Program-made: the position numbers and the translations under genes | Assembly (NCBI GenBank): GCA_907164885.2 | Contig: OU015490.1 | Location: 215,145,134 to 215,209,133 of the forward strand | Direction of reading: 5' to 3' | DNA from: Dolomedes plantarius | Lineage: Eukaryota; Arthropoda; Arachnida; Araneae; Dolomedidae | Length of the DNA: 64,000 nt | In this document: piece after piece, positions 11,201 through 22,250 of the stretch | How positions within the stretch are numbered: the first letter of the stretch is position 1 | Layout of the letters: each line of letters begins with the position of its first letter | Notes under the pieces: model-generated | The model's database searches: none | What the model was told of the DNA's origin: nothing | Seen by the model: the letters and a program-made list of their open reading frames with translations, nothing else

Positions 11201-11990
11201 AAATTTTAGTTTATAATACATCTGATTCGTCATGTTTCATTTTGTTCAATTTTCTATACCACCAGTATCGGAGAACATGCTGCACTACATCTCTACAGAG
11301 GTTTTTCCCGCCATTCCTGAGGAAAAAAAGTATCTGCAAAAAAAAAAAAAAATAATAATAATAAAGAATATGTCTTAGAAAGCAGAAGAATAAAGAGATA
11401 ATATGATAATTTTATCGTTAATAACATTAAGATTTAATGCACGGAAACCTAGCGGATTTACAGCAAATTTAGGCAGTGTCAGATGTGGTACGAGTAAGAA
11501 CCAGAAATTCATTAAATCGTTTAAAATTTAGCATATAATATAGCTGTTACATTCCGTATCAGTTTGTCCTTTAGTGCCAATCAATATAAAAACAATTCCT
11601 TGATCAGTAAGATAAAAAAGTACCTTGAACAAATAAAATGTAGAAGAATAAATGAACAATAAGATAATTTTACGGTTAAAATCATTTTCAATGGATATAA
11701 TTATACTGCTGTTTTATCCAGCCTTAGGCTTTGTACGAGTAAGAACCGGCAATTCCTTATGTGGTTTTATATTTAAGCATATAATATGGCTGTTATGATT
11801 TGTAAAACTTTCTCCGAGGAAATAGTAGAAGATTTCCTTATCAGTATAATAAATAAAAGTTTTATATCATGGATATAAATTTACAACAATTTCATCCAGT
11901 GTCAGGTTTTCAACTATTAAGAACCAGAAAATCAAGAAACGCTTTTAAATTTTGGAATATAATATAGCTGTTACGTTATGCATCAGTTTG
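8215..11990. repeat. Tandem array, monomer about 250 bp, about 15 copies
   Basis: Each monomer carries, in order: AAGATAAAAAAGTATCTTCC; AATAAAGAATGTA; GATACTTTTATTGTTAATAT; TTTATCCAGT; GAACCAGAATGCATTAAATG; and CAGTTTGTTCTTTAA. The ACCAGAA word recurs near 8360 (degenerate), 8612, 8851, 9102, 9354, 9609, 9866, 10113, 10374, 10623, 10920, 11186 (degenerate), 11500, 11743 and 11922. Spacing is mostly 240-260 bp, lengthening to about 300 where an extra segment is present. There is no coding capacity. Central copies (8850-9610) look most alike and edge copies are diverged, the usual pattern of a satellite-like array maintained by unequal exchange. Confidence 0.88.
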
Positions 11991-12040
11991 TTCTTTTTCC
12001 TATACCACCAGTATTGGAAAACATTTGGAATCCTCTGTAA

Positions 12041-12370
12041 ATGTCCTACGCGACCCCTTATCGGGAAGTGGAATGCTCCAGTGTAACCTTTTGCAGACCG
12101 AAATGACTTTAAGTGGAGATGCAATTACCATTAACTCAAGATTCATAGTCATTGATTGTATAAATGTTTTTGTAGAAACCAGTCGTATTGAAAAGTACAT
12201 TAAACTAAAGTTTTGTTTTCAGTATGACATACGCTTATTCAGTTTTAAATAAATGCAAGCGTAAACAGAGATTTATTGAGAGAATTTCTTTATTCAAATA
12301 GTTCTGTTCTATTTCCAATAATGGTAGAATATTTTTAATAATAAGGGTAGAATTTTTTGTTATATTTATG
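12041..12370. other. Non-coding stretch after the tandem array
   Basis: Frames of about 66-75 codons exist on both strands (12000-12252) but none has a recognisable motif. No other feature seen. Confidence 0.5.

Positions 12371-12437
<67 letters not shown>
12371..12437. repeat. (TA)n microsatellite adjoining a retroposon end
   Basis: A nearly pure TA tract with two TGTA interruptions ends directly at CCCAACAACACAGG, the reverse complement of the TGTTGGG tail also found before the TA tract at 28075. Confidence 0.95.
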
Positions 12438-12665
12438 CCCAACAACACAGGACTGACGGCAGCTTATCGGGCCAGTGCTGGAGGCACCGGTTGAACGACA
12501 AGTACGGGAGAATTTTGTCGGGCCACTGGCGGGTTGTTTACGAACCTCCGAAGGGGAAACGCTTTCCGTTTACGTGTTTCAGGGCCTGTTATGGGTTGAT
12601 ATGAATCGCACCGAAATCGTTTACCCTGCATCGTCCCGGAACTGTACCTCCGATTCGTAACCACA
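12438..12665 (-). mobile_element. Retroposon 3' end sharing its tail with the 27.7 kb element
   Basis: This GC-rich island in AT-rich DNA ends on the minus strand in GGCCCGAT, TCCTGTGTTGTTGGG and then (TA)n. The plus-strand element ending at 28075 has the same order (GGCCCGATGC, TTCTGTGTTTGTTGGG, then (TA)n). Shared tails followed by TA-rich repeats fit a family of non-LTR-dependent retroposons. No clear tRNA-like head is visible in this copy, so it may be 5'-truncated. Overlapping frames of about 60-80 codons on both strands are by-products of the composition. Confidence 0.55.
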
Positions 12666-12779
12666 AGTAACAGATATCTGCATCAGAATTATGGATTTGA
12701 AAGGGAAGGCGAAGATTAAATTTAACAGACTTTTCAAAATATTTATTTCATTGTTGTGAAACTTCTTTACGCGGAAAAT

Positions 12780-12905
12780 TCCCATAATTTTCCTTGTATG
12801 TAAAGATTGTATTATGTGAAAAGTATTATGTGAAATTGTATAATTGTATTATGTGAAAATTCACATAATTTTCCTTGTATGTAAAGATTGTATTCTGTGT
12901 GTATG
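12780..12905. repeat. Short direct repeat, period about 85 bp
   Basis: CATAATTTTCCTTGTATG followed by TAAAGATTGTATT occurs at about 12783 and again at about 12867. Between the copies, TATTATGTGAAA recurs three times. It looks like a local slippage or duplication product. Confidence 0.75.
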
Positions 12906-12986
12906 TTTTTAACTCCCTAGAAGCTTATAAAAACAGATGAAAATTAGTTTCAATTTTATATATTACTGGAGAAATTAAATATCTAC

Positions 12987-15795
12987 TTAAGGGGACTCGG
13001 TACATCTCATTTTGTCGAAAAATGACCAAATTGACGAATTTCATATTTTTATTCTAAATTATTCCTTCACATGTCTAGAAGATTCCACCCAAATTTCGTG
13101 TCATTCTGATAAATATTTAAGGAGTTATGGTTAATTTTCGTAACCCATATCTTTCATTTTCCCTTTAAATGTCCCTTTAAATCCCAGCTGCTTCAATGTT
13201 TACAGCTGAGATCTGATCGTCTCCCTGGTTTATTGTAAAAATAATTATTTCTATATCGATGCTGCTTTCAAAGTTAGATTATCCACAACCGTAGCGCCAA
13301 CTTGTTTACATTTACGAGTGCTGAACACTGTTTTTTTTCATGGATTGCGTTTTATAATTCGAGTTCGTTTAGAGAAGTGGAAGCTTCGTTCATTTTTATT
13401 TATTTTGTGTGTTCTTCTGAAATCATGCCTAGAAGGAAAAGAAAATCTGTTCTTGCAACAGAAAATAATAATAAAAGATGGAAAAAAACCGAAGGTAACA
13501 TAATAAGTGATAGCAGTGCAGAATCACGTTGCATGAACACAAGCATGTTATCAACAGTTGTGCTCGATTGCAGAATTTTCAATCTTGTAATCAAATAGAA
13601 ACAGAAAATATTAATGGTGAATATATTTTTGTAAATACTGTTGAACTGTGAAATTTGTTTTCTATGTGAAATGTGTAGATTGTGGAAACATATCTCTCAA
13701 ATTAGACTGTAGCAGTGCAGTTGGTTTTTACAGAAATTTAAAACTTGTTTGTTTAGAGTGCACCAATGTATTATCAGACACTAAAAGGAAACAAGAATGT
13801 TCCAATTTAAATATTCAAGTTGACAGTGCCTTTTCAAATATTGGGAAAGGATATACTGTTATTGAAAAATTTTGTATGTCAATGAATATGGCCCCATTTT
13901 CTTCACGAACTTATATGAGGTGTGTTGAAAAGCTTAACTCTGCAACTTGTACTTTATCAAAAAATATGTTCGAACAAGTTCATAAGGAAGTGAAAGAAGC
14001 TTATAGATCAGGTTCAAAAACTTCAGCTATTTGTGATATTTCTGTTTCCTGTTTGTGATATTTCTGTAGAAATTAAAAAGGAAGAATGTGTAAATCATTT
14101 AAGTAAGAGATTAGGGACAGCTTTGCGAAATGCTGTTAAAGATTGGCGTGTTCGTGGTGTCAATTTAGGAGGCAAAGGGCATGGTAGTCTTAAGGAAACG
14201 ACAATAAAAAAGCTCACAAAATACTATCAAAGAGCAATTTACAGAACAAGGGTGATGTAAATAATATGAAAACTGCAATATATGCTACATTGTTCCACAG
14301 TATTTCAACTGACCAAAAACCACAGCACCACAAATGTCCAAGTGGGGCTGATTCATGGTGTTTCTATCAGTCTGCAGTTTCGAAAGGTGTAAAACCAGGA
14401 AATCATAAGTTAAATGTTGGAACACCGATTAAAGAAGAATTTTTACCAAAGATACTTCCTATTTACCAACGACTAGCATCAAATGAACTTTAGAAAAGTG
14501 CATTAGTTACAAAACGCAAAATGCAAATGAAAGTTTGCATAATATGATTTGGTCTAGGTGTACCAAAGACATATTTGTGTATAAAAAATGTGTAGATCGT
14601 TCTGTTAGACAAGCAATTTGCGAATACATAAAAAAGGTGTGAGTTTTACATTAAAAGAAGTTCATAAAATACTAGGAATAAAGTCAGGGTGCCATACATA
14701 AAGACTTGCAAAAATGTTAGATATGCGAAAACAAATCTTTTCGAGAAAGACGACCTACATCTAAATATCAATATGTAAGAAAAATTGTAAAAAATGCAAA
14801 AGCTAAAAGAGAAATTGTAGAAAAAAAGAGAGAAGGAATTACTTATAGTGCTGGCTACTTTTAAATCTATTGGAAAGTAATTGACCCTTGTTCATTAAAT
14901 TTAGAAATTGAAATATTAAAATTTGGTGGTTTCAAAATTCATATCTTAAGCTATTAATAGTTTATGTTTATTATTATTTAGGATTTATGACAGTAGTGCA
15001 TCTTATTATAATATATAACAAGTAAGTAGTATATATTATGCCTTAATTTTTGTACATTTACAGCATTTGTCTATTTCAAGATAATTTTACTGCAGTAAAC
15101 GAGTGGATAACAGCTTATATATGCATCTCAATTTTTAAATTAAGGTTTCTAGCTTTTATTTTTTGTTGTGAAAACAAATAATATATCCTATTATTGTTGG
15201 CAAAAAAGTTTTCATGAAGTAAGATTATATTTAATATGGTTTTTCTATAAATGAAATCTTTAAACTCATTTTTCTCAGTTTGTGATTTTTCAAATTCTCC
15301 CCATCTTCGAAATGCTAAGGCTTCTACAATTCTAATGCAAATGGTCTAATTTTTTTTTGATTAATCTTGATACTTACTGTATCAAAACGTCTGAGTGGTT
15401 TTTTGATATCTATGAAAAAACTTTTTAAAAAAATTTATAAATCTAAAAAAGTACTATTTTTTATCGTTTTTTTCCATATGCAACCACATTTTATTTTTTT
15501 TTACCCTGATCTACTTATATTATTTAAAATCTGCTCAGAAGTTTTATGTAGTTAGGTATGATGAACAAGTGGTAAAAAAATCTAGTTCCAAATATAAAAA
15601 TTAAAAAAGAAGTAGGAATTTGAAAATTATTGAATTTTTTAAAAAAATTCAAATTTTTATAAAAAATTATAAAAATTTTAACAATTTGAAATGTTTTATT
15701 ATTTTGTATCATTCAGACTTACTTAAATATGATTTCAGAATTTTAATATAGGCATTATTTAAGAAAAAAAATTTTTTGGTACCGAGTCCCCTTAA
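12987..15795 (+). mobile_element. Complete TTAA-flanked DNA transposon (Kolobok/Mutator-like), internally deleted
   Basis: The ends are perfect 13-bp inverted repeats: GGGGACTCGGTAC at 12991-13003 and GTACCGAGTCCCC at 15779-15791. TTAA sits directly outside each (12987-12990 and 15792-15795), giving both boundaries to the base. TTAA target duplication plus a transposase of the Mutator-like/Kolobok kind suggests the Kolobok group; TTAA is also used by piggyBac, but the protein is not piggyBac. The interior holds a decayed transposase gene on the plus strand, then about 900 bp of AT-rich non-coding DNA to the right end. The 721-bp MITE at 47014-47734 shares the GGGGAC terminus and the TTAA target. 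Confidence 0.85.
13424..14876 (+). pseudogene. Mutator/Kolobok-like transposase pseudogene lacking its catalytic core
   Basis: Translation from the ATG at 13424 gives MPRRKRKS and a basic N-terminus. After a frame change near 13560-13650 come cysteine pairs CVDC and CLEC, then a conserved-looking block (SAFSNIGKGYTVIEKFC, MNMAPFSSRTY). After about 14040 the matches resume with HLSKRLGTALRNAVK, then LTKYYQRAIYR, ATLFHSISTDQKPQHHKC, PSGADSWCFYQ and RSVRQAICEYI. In relatives the segment between these two halves contains the first catalytic aspartates (a DGSWQKRG-like box) and about 100-150 further residues. Here it is gone, and the junction carries a 16-base direct repeat, TTTGTGATATTTCTGT at 14030-14045 and 14052-14067. 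Stops after 14256 and 14490 and several frameshifts follow. The family is named from recalled motif order; a profile search would settle it. Confidence 0.72.
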
Positions 15796-16399
15796 AAATG
15801 GGTCCTTGTTTCACCACTCTTTATTTATAAGAGAGGAAATAGTGATAAAATTTGTATTTTTTTAAATTTCTTCTATAGTATATTAAAATAATAATATATA
15901 TTTTTGTAGATAAAATATTCAAAATATATTTTTCAGGAAATTTACATATTCTAAGTATTTCTAATTGTTAGATGCCATTATAAAACAACTGATTTTGTAG
16001 AATTTTTTCTCGAATTTCATCGTATTAATTTTACAGTAACATATTCTTATAATACAAATTTGAATGAAAGAAAAAGAATTTTAAATTTACAGACCTTAGT
16101 TAAAATAAACAAATCACACATATTTAGAAAAATATTAATGTAATGTAATGTCAGAGACATAGACAGTAGATGTCATGAGACACCAAAAAATATCAAAAAA
16201 TAAGACCCTTTATCCTCAGTACGTACATTGAAGAATATATATTACATTGTTTTTTTTTTTGTAATTGAATCAGGATACGAGAAATAATATTTACAATAAG
16301 AAAAAAAAAGGCAAAAAAATTAGTTTAAATAAATGTTAGAAATAAAAAATAAGGCAATTAAGTTTAAAATAATAAGTAAGTTATATTTAATAAATTAAA

Positions 16400-16535
16400 T
16401 TGGCAGGTTTGAACATCCGTGAGTACAGATAACAGAACTGCACTTTGCAGGATCGAACCGAGGACTGAAGCATGGGAAGCAAAAACGAACGCCCCACACC
16501 AGCATTCCCTGATAGGGTATCAAGTGTGGAACTTC
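16400..16535 (-). mobile_element. Possible tRNA-like SINE fragment
   Basis: On the minus strand, ATACCCTATCAGGGAATGC (box A-like) is followed some 50 bases later by CGGTTCGATCC, which fits a Pol III box B. Composition is richer in GC than the flanks. It sits in the sequence that interrupts the left arm of the inverted relic. The head is degenerate and I cannot trace the 3' end. Confidence 0.35.
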
Positions 16536-17234
16536 AATAAGAGGAAACTGCCTCGCATGGAACAGAAAAATAAAGGCAAAATGTTAAACACTATCAGAAA
16601 CCACACTATCAGAATAACACTATCAGAATTAACCTGTGAACAATTAATGGACTGGGTAAGATTTGAAATATTAAGATCGGAACATAAATTTTTAATTTTT
16701 AAGTCGCCGTTCGGTTTTGGGATTTTTTTTCCAAAAAAATTCAATGCGTAAGTAAATTAAGTAATTTTGAAAGGTCCGATATTAATCCAATTGCAGTAAT
16801 GTTTTCAGATAAGATTTTGAGAAAGTTTCATGAAATTGATTTGGGATATTGAATTTTGACTAGGTTGTACATTTTGTTGAGGGTATCTTTGTACCCTTCC
16901 GCCATTAAAAAAAAAACATGGCTCAGGTTTGGTTTCCCGCCTAACAGGAAATTCATCATTAGCAGCGGGAATTTCTTTCCTCCGGATTACGACAGTTTCC
17001 TAGGATAGAAAATTGGTTAGAGAGATTGATTCGATCATTAATGCTAGTTAAGTTACAGTCGAGAGCAATTCGCTTTAGACTAACCCAAATTTAAAAAATC
17101 ACATTATGTTCGATTTCGTTCAAAATTACCACATCACATTGCATACCAAGATTATAATATTTTATACATTACATATACAATGTATTTTTCATTTTCATAA
17201 TAAAACTAAACTTTTGAATGTAGTTGACTTTTTT

Positions 17235-17306
17235 ATGCGGCCCGCCTGCCTTGAAAAAATTTACCATGTGGCCCAGATGCTGCAAAAGGTTAAACACCCT
17301 GCTTTA
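17235..17306. mobile_element. hAT-like element end (relic)
   Basis: TGCGGCCCGCC ... ATGTGGCCC ... AGGTTAAACACCCTG has the order and spacing of the GGCCC-rich 3' ends of Charlie-like hAT elements, which finish in a CACCC(C)TG inverted repeat. I did not find the opposite end. Confidence 0.35.
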
Positions 17307-17739
17307 AGCTCATCAGCCTGATTCAGAGGTTTAACTTTTTCAGATTTAGGAATATAATCAAAAGTGGGTGTAGAAGAAAATTTAAACGCACACTTACTGT
17401 GCATAAGATTAAAAAGTTCTTTGAGATTGGGGATGTTAACGTTATTTTGAAAAAAAAGAAATTCATGTTTTTCAAAAGTCCATAGTAATCACACATGGTT
17501 TCCATTACTTATTTCACTGACACATTGAATTGTGTTTTGTTTTGTTTTTTATTATTAAATTTTGGCATTATCTTTTGAGAATGTATTTTCGTTTTTATCA
17601 ATGCAACTCTTGCAGAAGTGCCACGGACGGGTAAGGGTGACTCGGTAACGAATTTAACAATCCTTTCTACTGCTTGTGTGTGACATGGAAAATTGCTGAA
17701 GTCAGTACGTTGACTCTCCTGATCAGATTATTTTGCTTC

Positions 17740-18425
17740 CTAGTTTATAATCAGAAATATGCCTCGTTCTGTTACTTTAACATCTTTACGTACAATCATA
17801 TCAATATAATCCTTGGCATCAAAGTTTATACGTTGAAATAAAAACTTTTTGATGCCACCTTCATTTTGTTTCAGATTTTTTTTGCAGTACATTCTGTTCC
17901 CACATACAAGTGAAGTATTCGGTTTGCTAATGTAAGCTATCATGAATAACAAAGTTTTCCTGATTTTCTCATAGACAAATCAGAAGAGCACCTTCCAACA
18001 GAGATTGCATTAGACATTTCTAACAAATATTTTGGGTCCACACTTAAATCATCCTTAATTTCTAGTAATGGAATGCCATTTTCAATAGGTGATAATTCAA
18101 TTACTGGAAGTTCATAGCAGTTTTCTAGTTGTTTACCTATTTCTCCTCCAAATTAGGACGTAGGCGCAGTTCATTTCCATGAAATAGACAAATCAACCAC
18201 TGCAGTGGCCTTCTTAATTCCTTTTCAAAGAAACGAACCACACCATTATTCAATCCAGTGTTCACGGCAGTTCCATCCATTCCAATTACAGTAATGTTTA
18301 AATTCTGGTTGTTGCCATTGAAAAATGCTATTATGCTATCTTATATACATTTTCCAGTGCCAGAAATCTGCTTCTGAAAATCTCGTCCTTTGTATGATAT
18401 CAGATGATCGCAGTCATGTAAGAGA
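17740..18425 (-). pseudogene. Transposase-like pseudogene of the VNTG/LHW family
   Basis: Reading minus from about 18320: GMDGTAVNTGLNNGVVRF, then KELRRPLQWLICLFHGNEL, then after a frameshift ENCYELPVIELSPIENG, DPKYLLEMSNAISVG, SDLSMRKSGK, and finally NEGGIKKFLFQRINFDAKDY. The same order is encoded in the 30835-33380 element (DGTIVNTGYKIGVIRL, GKPLHWFICQLHANELPLRH). I know this as a recurrent arthropod transposon-type protein of undefined biochemistry; the family name is unknown to me. Stops and frameshifts make the copy non-functional. Its last block reappears inverted at 18470-18550. Confidence 0.65.
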
Positions 18426-18459
18426 GAGCTTGGATTACCCCGGAATCTAAAAGCAAGGG

Positions 18460-18625
18460 CTGAAAATGAAGGTGGCATCAAAAAGTTTTTATTTCAACGT
18501 ATAAACTTTGATGCCAAGGATTATATTGATATGATTGAATGGAATGGTGTTAAAGTAACATGACTTCCTATGAAGAGGCATATTTCTGATGACAAACAGA
18601 AAGCAATTCAATGTGTCAGTGAAAT
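18460..18625 (+). pseudogene. Inverted second copy of the same protein's C-terminal segment
   Basis: The plus strand reads ENEGGIKKFLFQRINFD, AKDYIDMIEWNGVKVT, a stop, then MKRHISDDKQKAIQ and CVSEISKA. It is the mirror of the minus-strand segments at 17800-17870 and 17450-17530. The two copies differ by several substitutions. Confidence 0.65.
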
Positions 18626-19165
18626 AAGTAAAGCATACCATGTATGATTACTATGGACATTTGAAAAATATGAATGTTTATTTCAAAATAACACTTTGCC
18701 TTTAAAGACATTGCATTAATATTTTTCTAAATAAATGTGATTTGTTTATTTTAACTGAGGTCCGTTAATTAAAAATTGTTTTTTTTTCATTCCAATGTGT
18801 ATTATAAGAATATACTACTGTAAAATTAAGATGATGAAAATTGCGAAATTCTACAAAATCAGTTGTTCTGTAATGACATCTAAAAATTAGAAATACTTAG
18901 AAATACCTAAGTTTCTTGTAAAATATTTTGAATATTTTATTTACAAAAAATATATATTATTAATTTAATATACCATAAAATAAACAGAAAAAAAGAATTT
19001 TATCTCTTTTCACAAAAATATCTATTTTGAAGCACCTGAAAAATATTTCAGTAGAGCAATAAAATTTTATATTCAATACCAAAAGGCAGCTTTTGAAAGC
19101 TATAGCATAATGAAATTTCAAACCATCTTTTTTTCGCCTCGTCATACTACAATGCACTAGTGTCA

Positions 19166-19200
19166 TCTGATTGGACATTCAGTTGCACGTGATTGAAAAG
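19166..19200 (+). promoter_or_regulatory. Candidate core promoter of the 19-27 kb transcript
   Basis: Within 25 bases there is an inverted CCAAT (ATTGG, 19170-19174), an arthropod-type initiator TCAGTT (19179-19184) and an E-box CACGTG (19186-19191). All lie just upstream of the first candidate donor at 19246. Predicted from motifs only. Confidence 0.35.
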
Positions 19201-19250
19201 GCGCCATTAAAGATTGATTACAAGTTCGTTGAAATTAATCCACAAGTAAG

Positions 19251-21182
19251 TTTCATTCGTTAGTCTTAAATTATTGCCTTTAGATTTTATTTAACACCCT
19301 TACATAGTGAACATTATTCTATTTCTGTTATAAGATAGTGTTTTAATCCAAGTTATATATGAATTGACCATATTTCAGATCAAACTCTACTGAACTGAGT
19401 GTATTGAATTAGCATACTTATGGCACTTACGAGCACTTTCGTATGTATAAATAAAAACATTTTGTTTCGGAATAATTTAAGATTCGTGTTTCAGTTAATA
19501 TTTTAGATGGACAAAGGAAGTAAATGGACTCTTGTGAAAGTCTTAAGTATTTGCTAATTAAATTAATATTTAGAATTGTAATTTGTACGCACTATTTAGA
19601 TTTTTATATCCTTTAGAAAGTATAAAATACATGACACAAATATCAATTCCAAATCTACATAGTTGAAAAATAAAAATGTATTTTCATTTCCAGTATAATA
19701 TTTTCCATTTTATTTCTTTAAAGAAATTTGAAAGAAAATTATAATGAAATTTTTTTTAATATGTTAATCCAAATTAAACATTTTTTTACTACTGGATTGA
19801 TAAATCAGTTACACATGATTCCTCCATAGTAAATTCATGCATAGTATTCAATGGTGGAAAAATTGTCCATTTTCCTATTAAATATATTTTACAATGTTCT
19901 TATTGCCAGGTATCAATAGGCAACAAATTATCCATGTCTAAATGTTAAAAGATGGATTCAAAAACGTTCCACATTATAAAAGATTCTAAAAATGAACTTG
20001 TAAATCATACAAAAGGATCTATTGAATTCCTTATCAAATTGTGTTTTGAGTAAACTTTATAAAATACACTGCATTTTATACATTATAAAGAAATAAAGAA
20101 CAAATATTCTTAAAATTTTTGTGTTCATAATTTAAAAGAATGTATTTAGTATAATTATATATTTTAATTTAAATGCTAAACACTAATAGGTATTTTTCAT
20201 GTATAATCTTAATAGCCTTAAAATATAATTTTTTTTAAATTCTATTTATAATGTTCTATGTGTACACTCAATTGCTATATATGTATATGTTATTCCTACT
20301 GGGTGAAATTTCTTTATGTCTATCGAGAGCAAAGATATATTCAAAATTTCAAAACCAGATCAAAATATTGTTTAATCAGTATCCACATGTCAAGTAAATA
20401 TTGAAACAATAGCAAATATTGGAGCATTTTTTTATTTTGAATATCTCATTAAATAAAAAGCTTATTTAAGGAACATTTTGAATTTCAATTGCTATTAATC
20501 AATATTTTGAACTGGCTTTGATATTTAGATTATATTTCTACTCTCTCTGAAGATATAAAATAAAACAATTTCACTCTTTAGGAATAACATAATGGTGCAT
20601 ACTTTTTGCAACTGAGTGTATATATTCTTGCAATTGATTGTATATATATTTTCAAGAATTATTAATTTTTGTATGTATGTGAACTCCATTGTATTCCTGA
20701 ATTCATTCAAAGAACCTCTGGAGTAATGAGAAGTTTAGAGTTTTAAATTTGTGTCAATATAGATGCCACGTGCATTTAATTTTCTAATTTGTATCGTGTT
20801 TGAAATCACTTTTATCAGTGTTATTAGAGATGATGGCAGTGAAAATTATTCCAAAATAGACTATTTAGATACATAAATTGTTTCTTAACTTATTAATTTG
20901 CATTCCATGTTTTTAAATTATATATTTATAAGTATATAGATTTGTAGATTATCAGAATGTGTACATACAAAAAATTGCTTTATTGTAATAGATATTGTAC
21001 GATAAGAGTTTTTATAAATCTGAGAATGTTCTCAATAACTATCTATAAGCTGTTCATCTCTAAAGGTCTTTTGGAAATTATTTTGTTGTCATGCTGTGCA
21101 AAATAAATGTGAACTTATTGGCTTAATATATATATATAAAGGGTAAAATTAGTTTCTTTTCCCCTTTTTATATTAGTGATAA
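19251..21182. other. Non-coding stretch, first intron of the candidate transcript
   Basis: AT-rich. I see no recognisable gene, RNA or element end. Short TATATA runs occur near 20275 and 21127. Confidence 0.55.
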
Positions 21183-22250
21183 GCAAGTTTATAAAGAACT
21201 CTACTTTTCAATACTTCTTGGTTTGATAAAACATTAAATTTTTATTATGGCATTATAAGAAAATATTGGTTTTTTTACAGAATTTTGAAACTGGAATCTA
21301 TTCAGAGCTTCAGGCTTGAAAGACAAATACCACTTGGATCTCATAACCTACGTAAGTTTTTAACGCCACTGAGCCTACCTTTTTTTATTCTCGAGATATA
21401 CTTTTATTTTCAGCAGTGGACTTGTGGCCCAAATCACTGTTTTTAATATTTTTTTAGATTTATTTTTAACTAATTAAATTTTTCTATGAAAAAACTATAA
21501 AAATATTTATTAAACAACTAAAAATTTCAAATTAGTTTTTTTAACTTAGACGCTAATCTGAACTTTCTCATAAACTTTGGTCTCAATAATTTGTGGATAG
21601 AATATTGATTTTCTTTATTTATTCTTTTTTAACTGTGAAGCTTGTTGTTAAGGTTTTAGATGAGTGAGAAAGTGCAATCCATGGATTTCAGTTAACATGA
21701 CTCCCTGGTCATGTTAACTCTTGTGAAAAAACTTGAAAGTCTTTAACTCTTGCCAAAAAAAGAGATTTATATTATAAAATTATAAAATGCCAAGGTTTAT
21801 TTAGAAAATATAAAATGTGTTCATAGACAAAGTTTGTTTATAAAATTGTAGATAAGACATCCATTGTGAGTTGTGGTTTATTATATCAAAATGTGTGTTT
21901 GATAAGTGAATGAAATAACCCTTTCTTAATAATGGAATAGAACTCCTGTATAATCAATGAATTCACGGATACAAGATACAGTTCCAAAAAGCAAAACGCC
22001 TGGTTTACAGAGTCTTTTATAATAACAGAAAAATGATATTTATATTATGAAAATGTGAAGTGCCAAGCTTTATTTATTCTTAATGGTTAACATTAAAATT
22101 TTAAAAATATTTTTAGAATTTCCTGATAAGTTGTTAGAGGTTCGTTGATAATTCATTACAGAAGTAGTAAAAAGGAAATTGCTTTTGGATGTATTAGATC
22201 ATTAGTTAATGGGCTAAGTAATTTTAAATTTTGGTAAAATTTAATTTTAT
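21183..22250. repeat. Segmental duplication, copy 1 (contains exon 2)
   Basis: Collinear with 23744-24545: AACTCTACTTTTCAATACTTC, TTTTTATTATGGCATTATAAG, the exon, GTAAGT, TTTTCAGCAGTGGACTTGTGG, and further down GTTAGAGGTTCGTTGATAATT with TTACAGAAGTAGTA. A segment at 21938-22024 (CTGGTTTACAGAGTC and flanks) is absent at that position in copy 2 but resembles the inner end of the palindrome arm at 24998-25090. Confidence 0.8.

Larger units (their letters stand above)
15838..19000. mobile_element. Inverted composite relic of a second DNA-transposon family
   Basis: The segment near 15840-16145 is the reverse complement, with divergence, of 18705-19000. Shared words include TCAGTTGTT..TGTAATGACATCTA and AAATAAATGTGATTTGTTTATT. 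Within it, 17450-17530 and 17800-17870 (minus sense) reappear at 18590-18690 and 18470-18550 (plus sense). The result is a head-to-head palindrome carrying the 3' coding end of one transposon family at both sides. The left arm is interrupted by unrelated sequence (about 16150-17400 and 17535-17740). The coding parts match the 30835-33380 element. It begins about 45 bp from the right end of the preceding TTAA transposon. Confidence 0.65.

Noticed and set aside
8215..11990. CRISPR-like or gene-cluster array
   Set aside because: The monomers are contiguous 250-bp units without spacer/repeat alternation and without coding content, in a eukaryotic genome.
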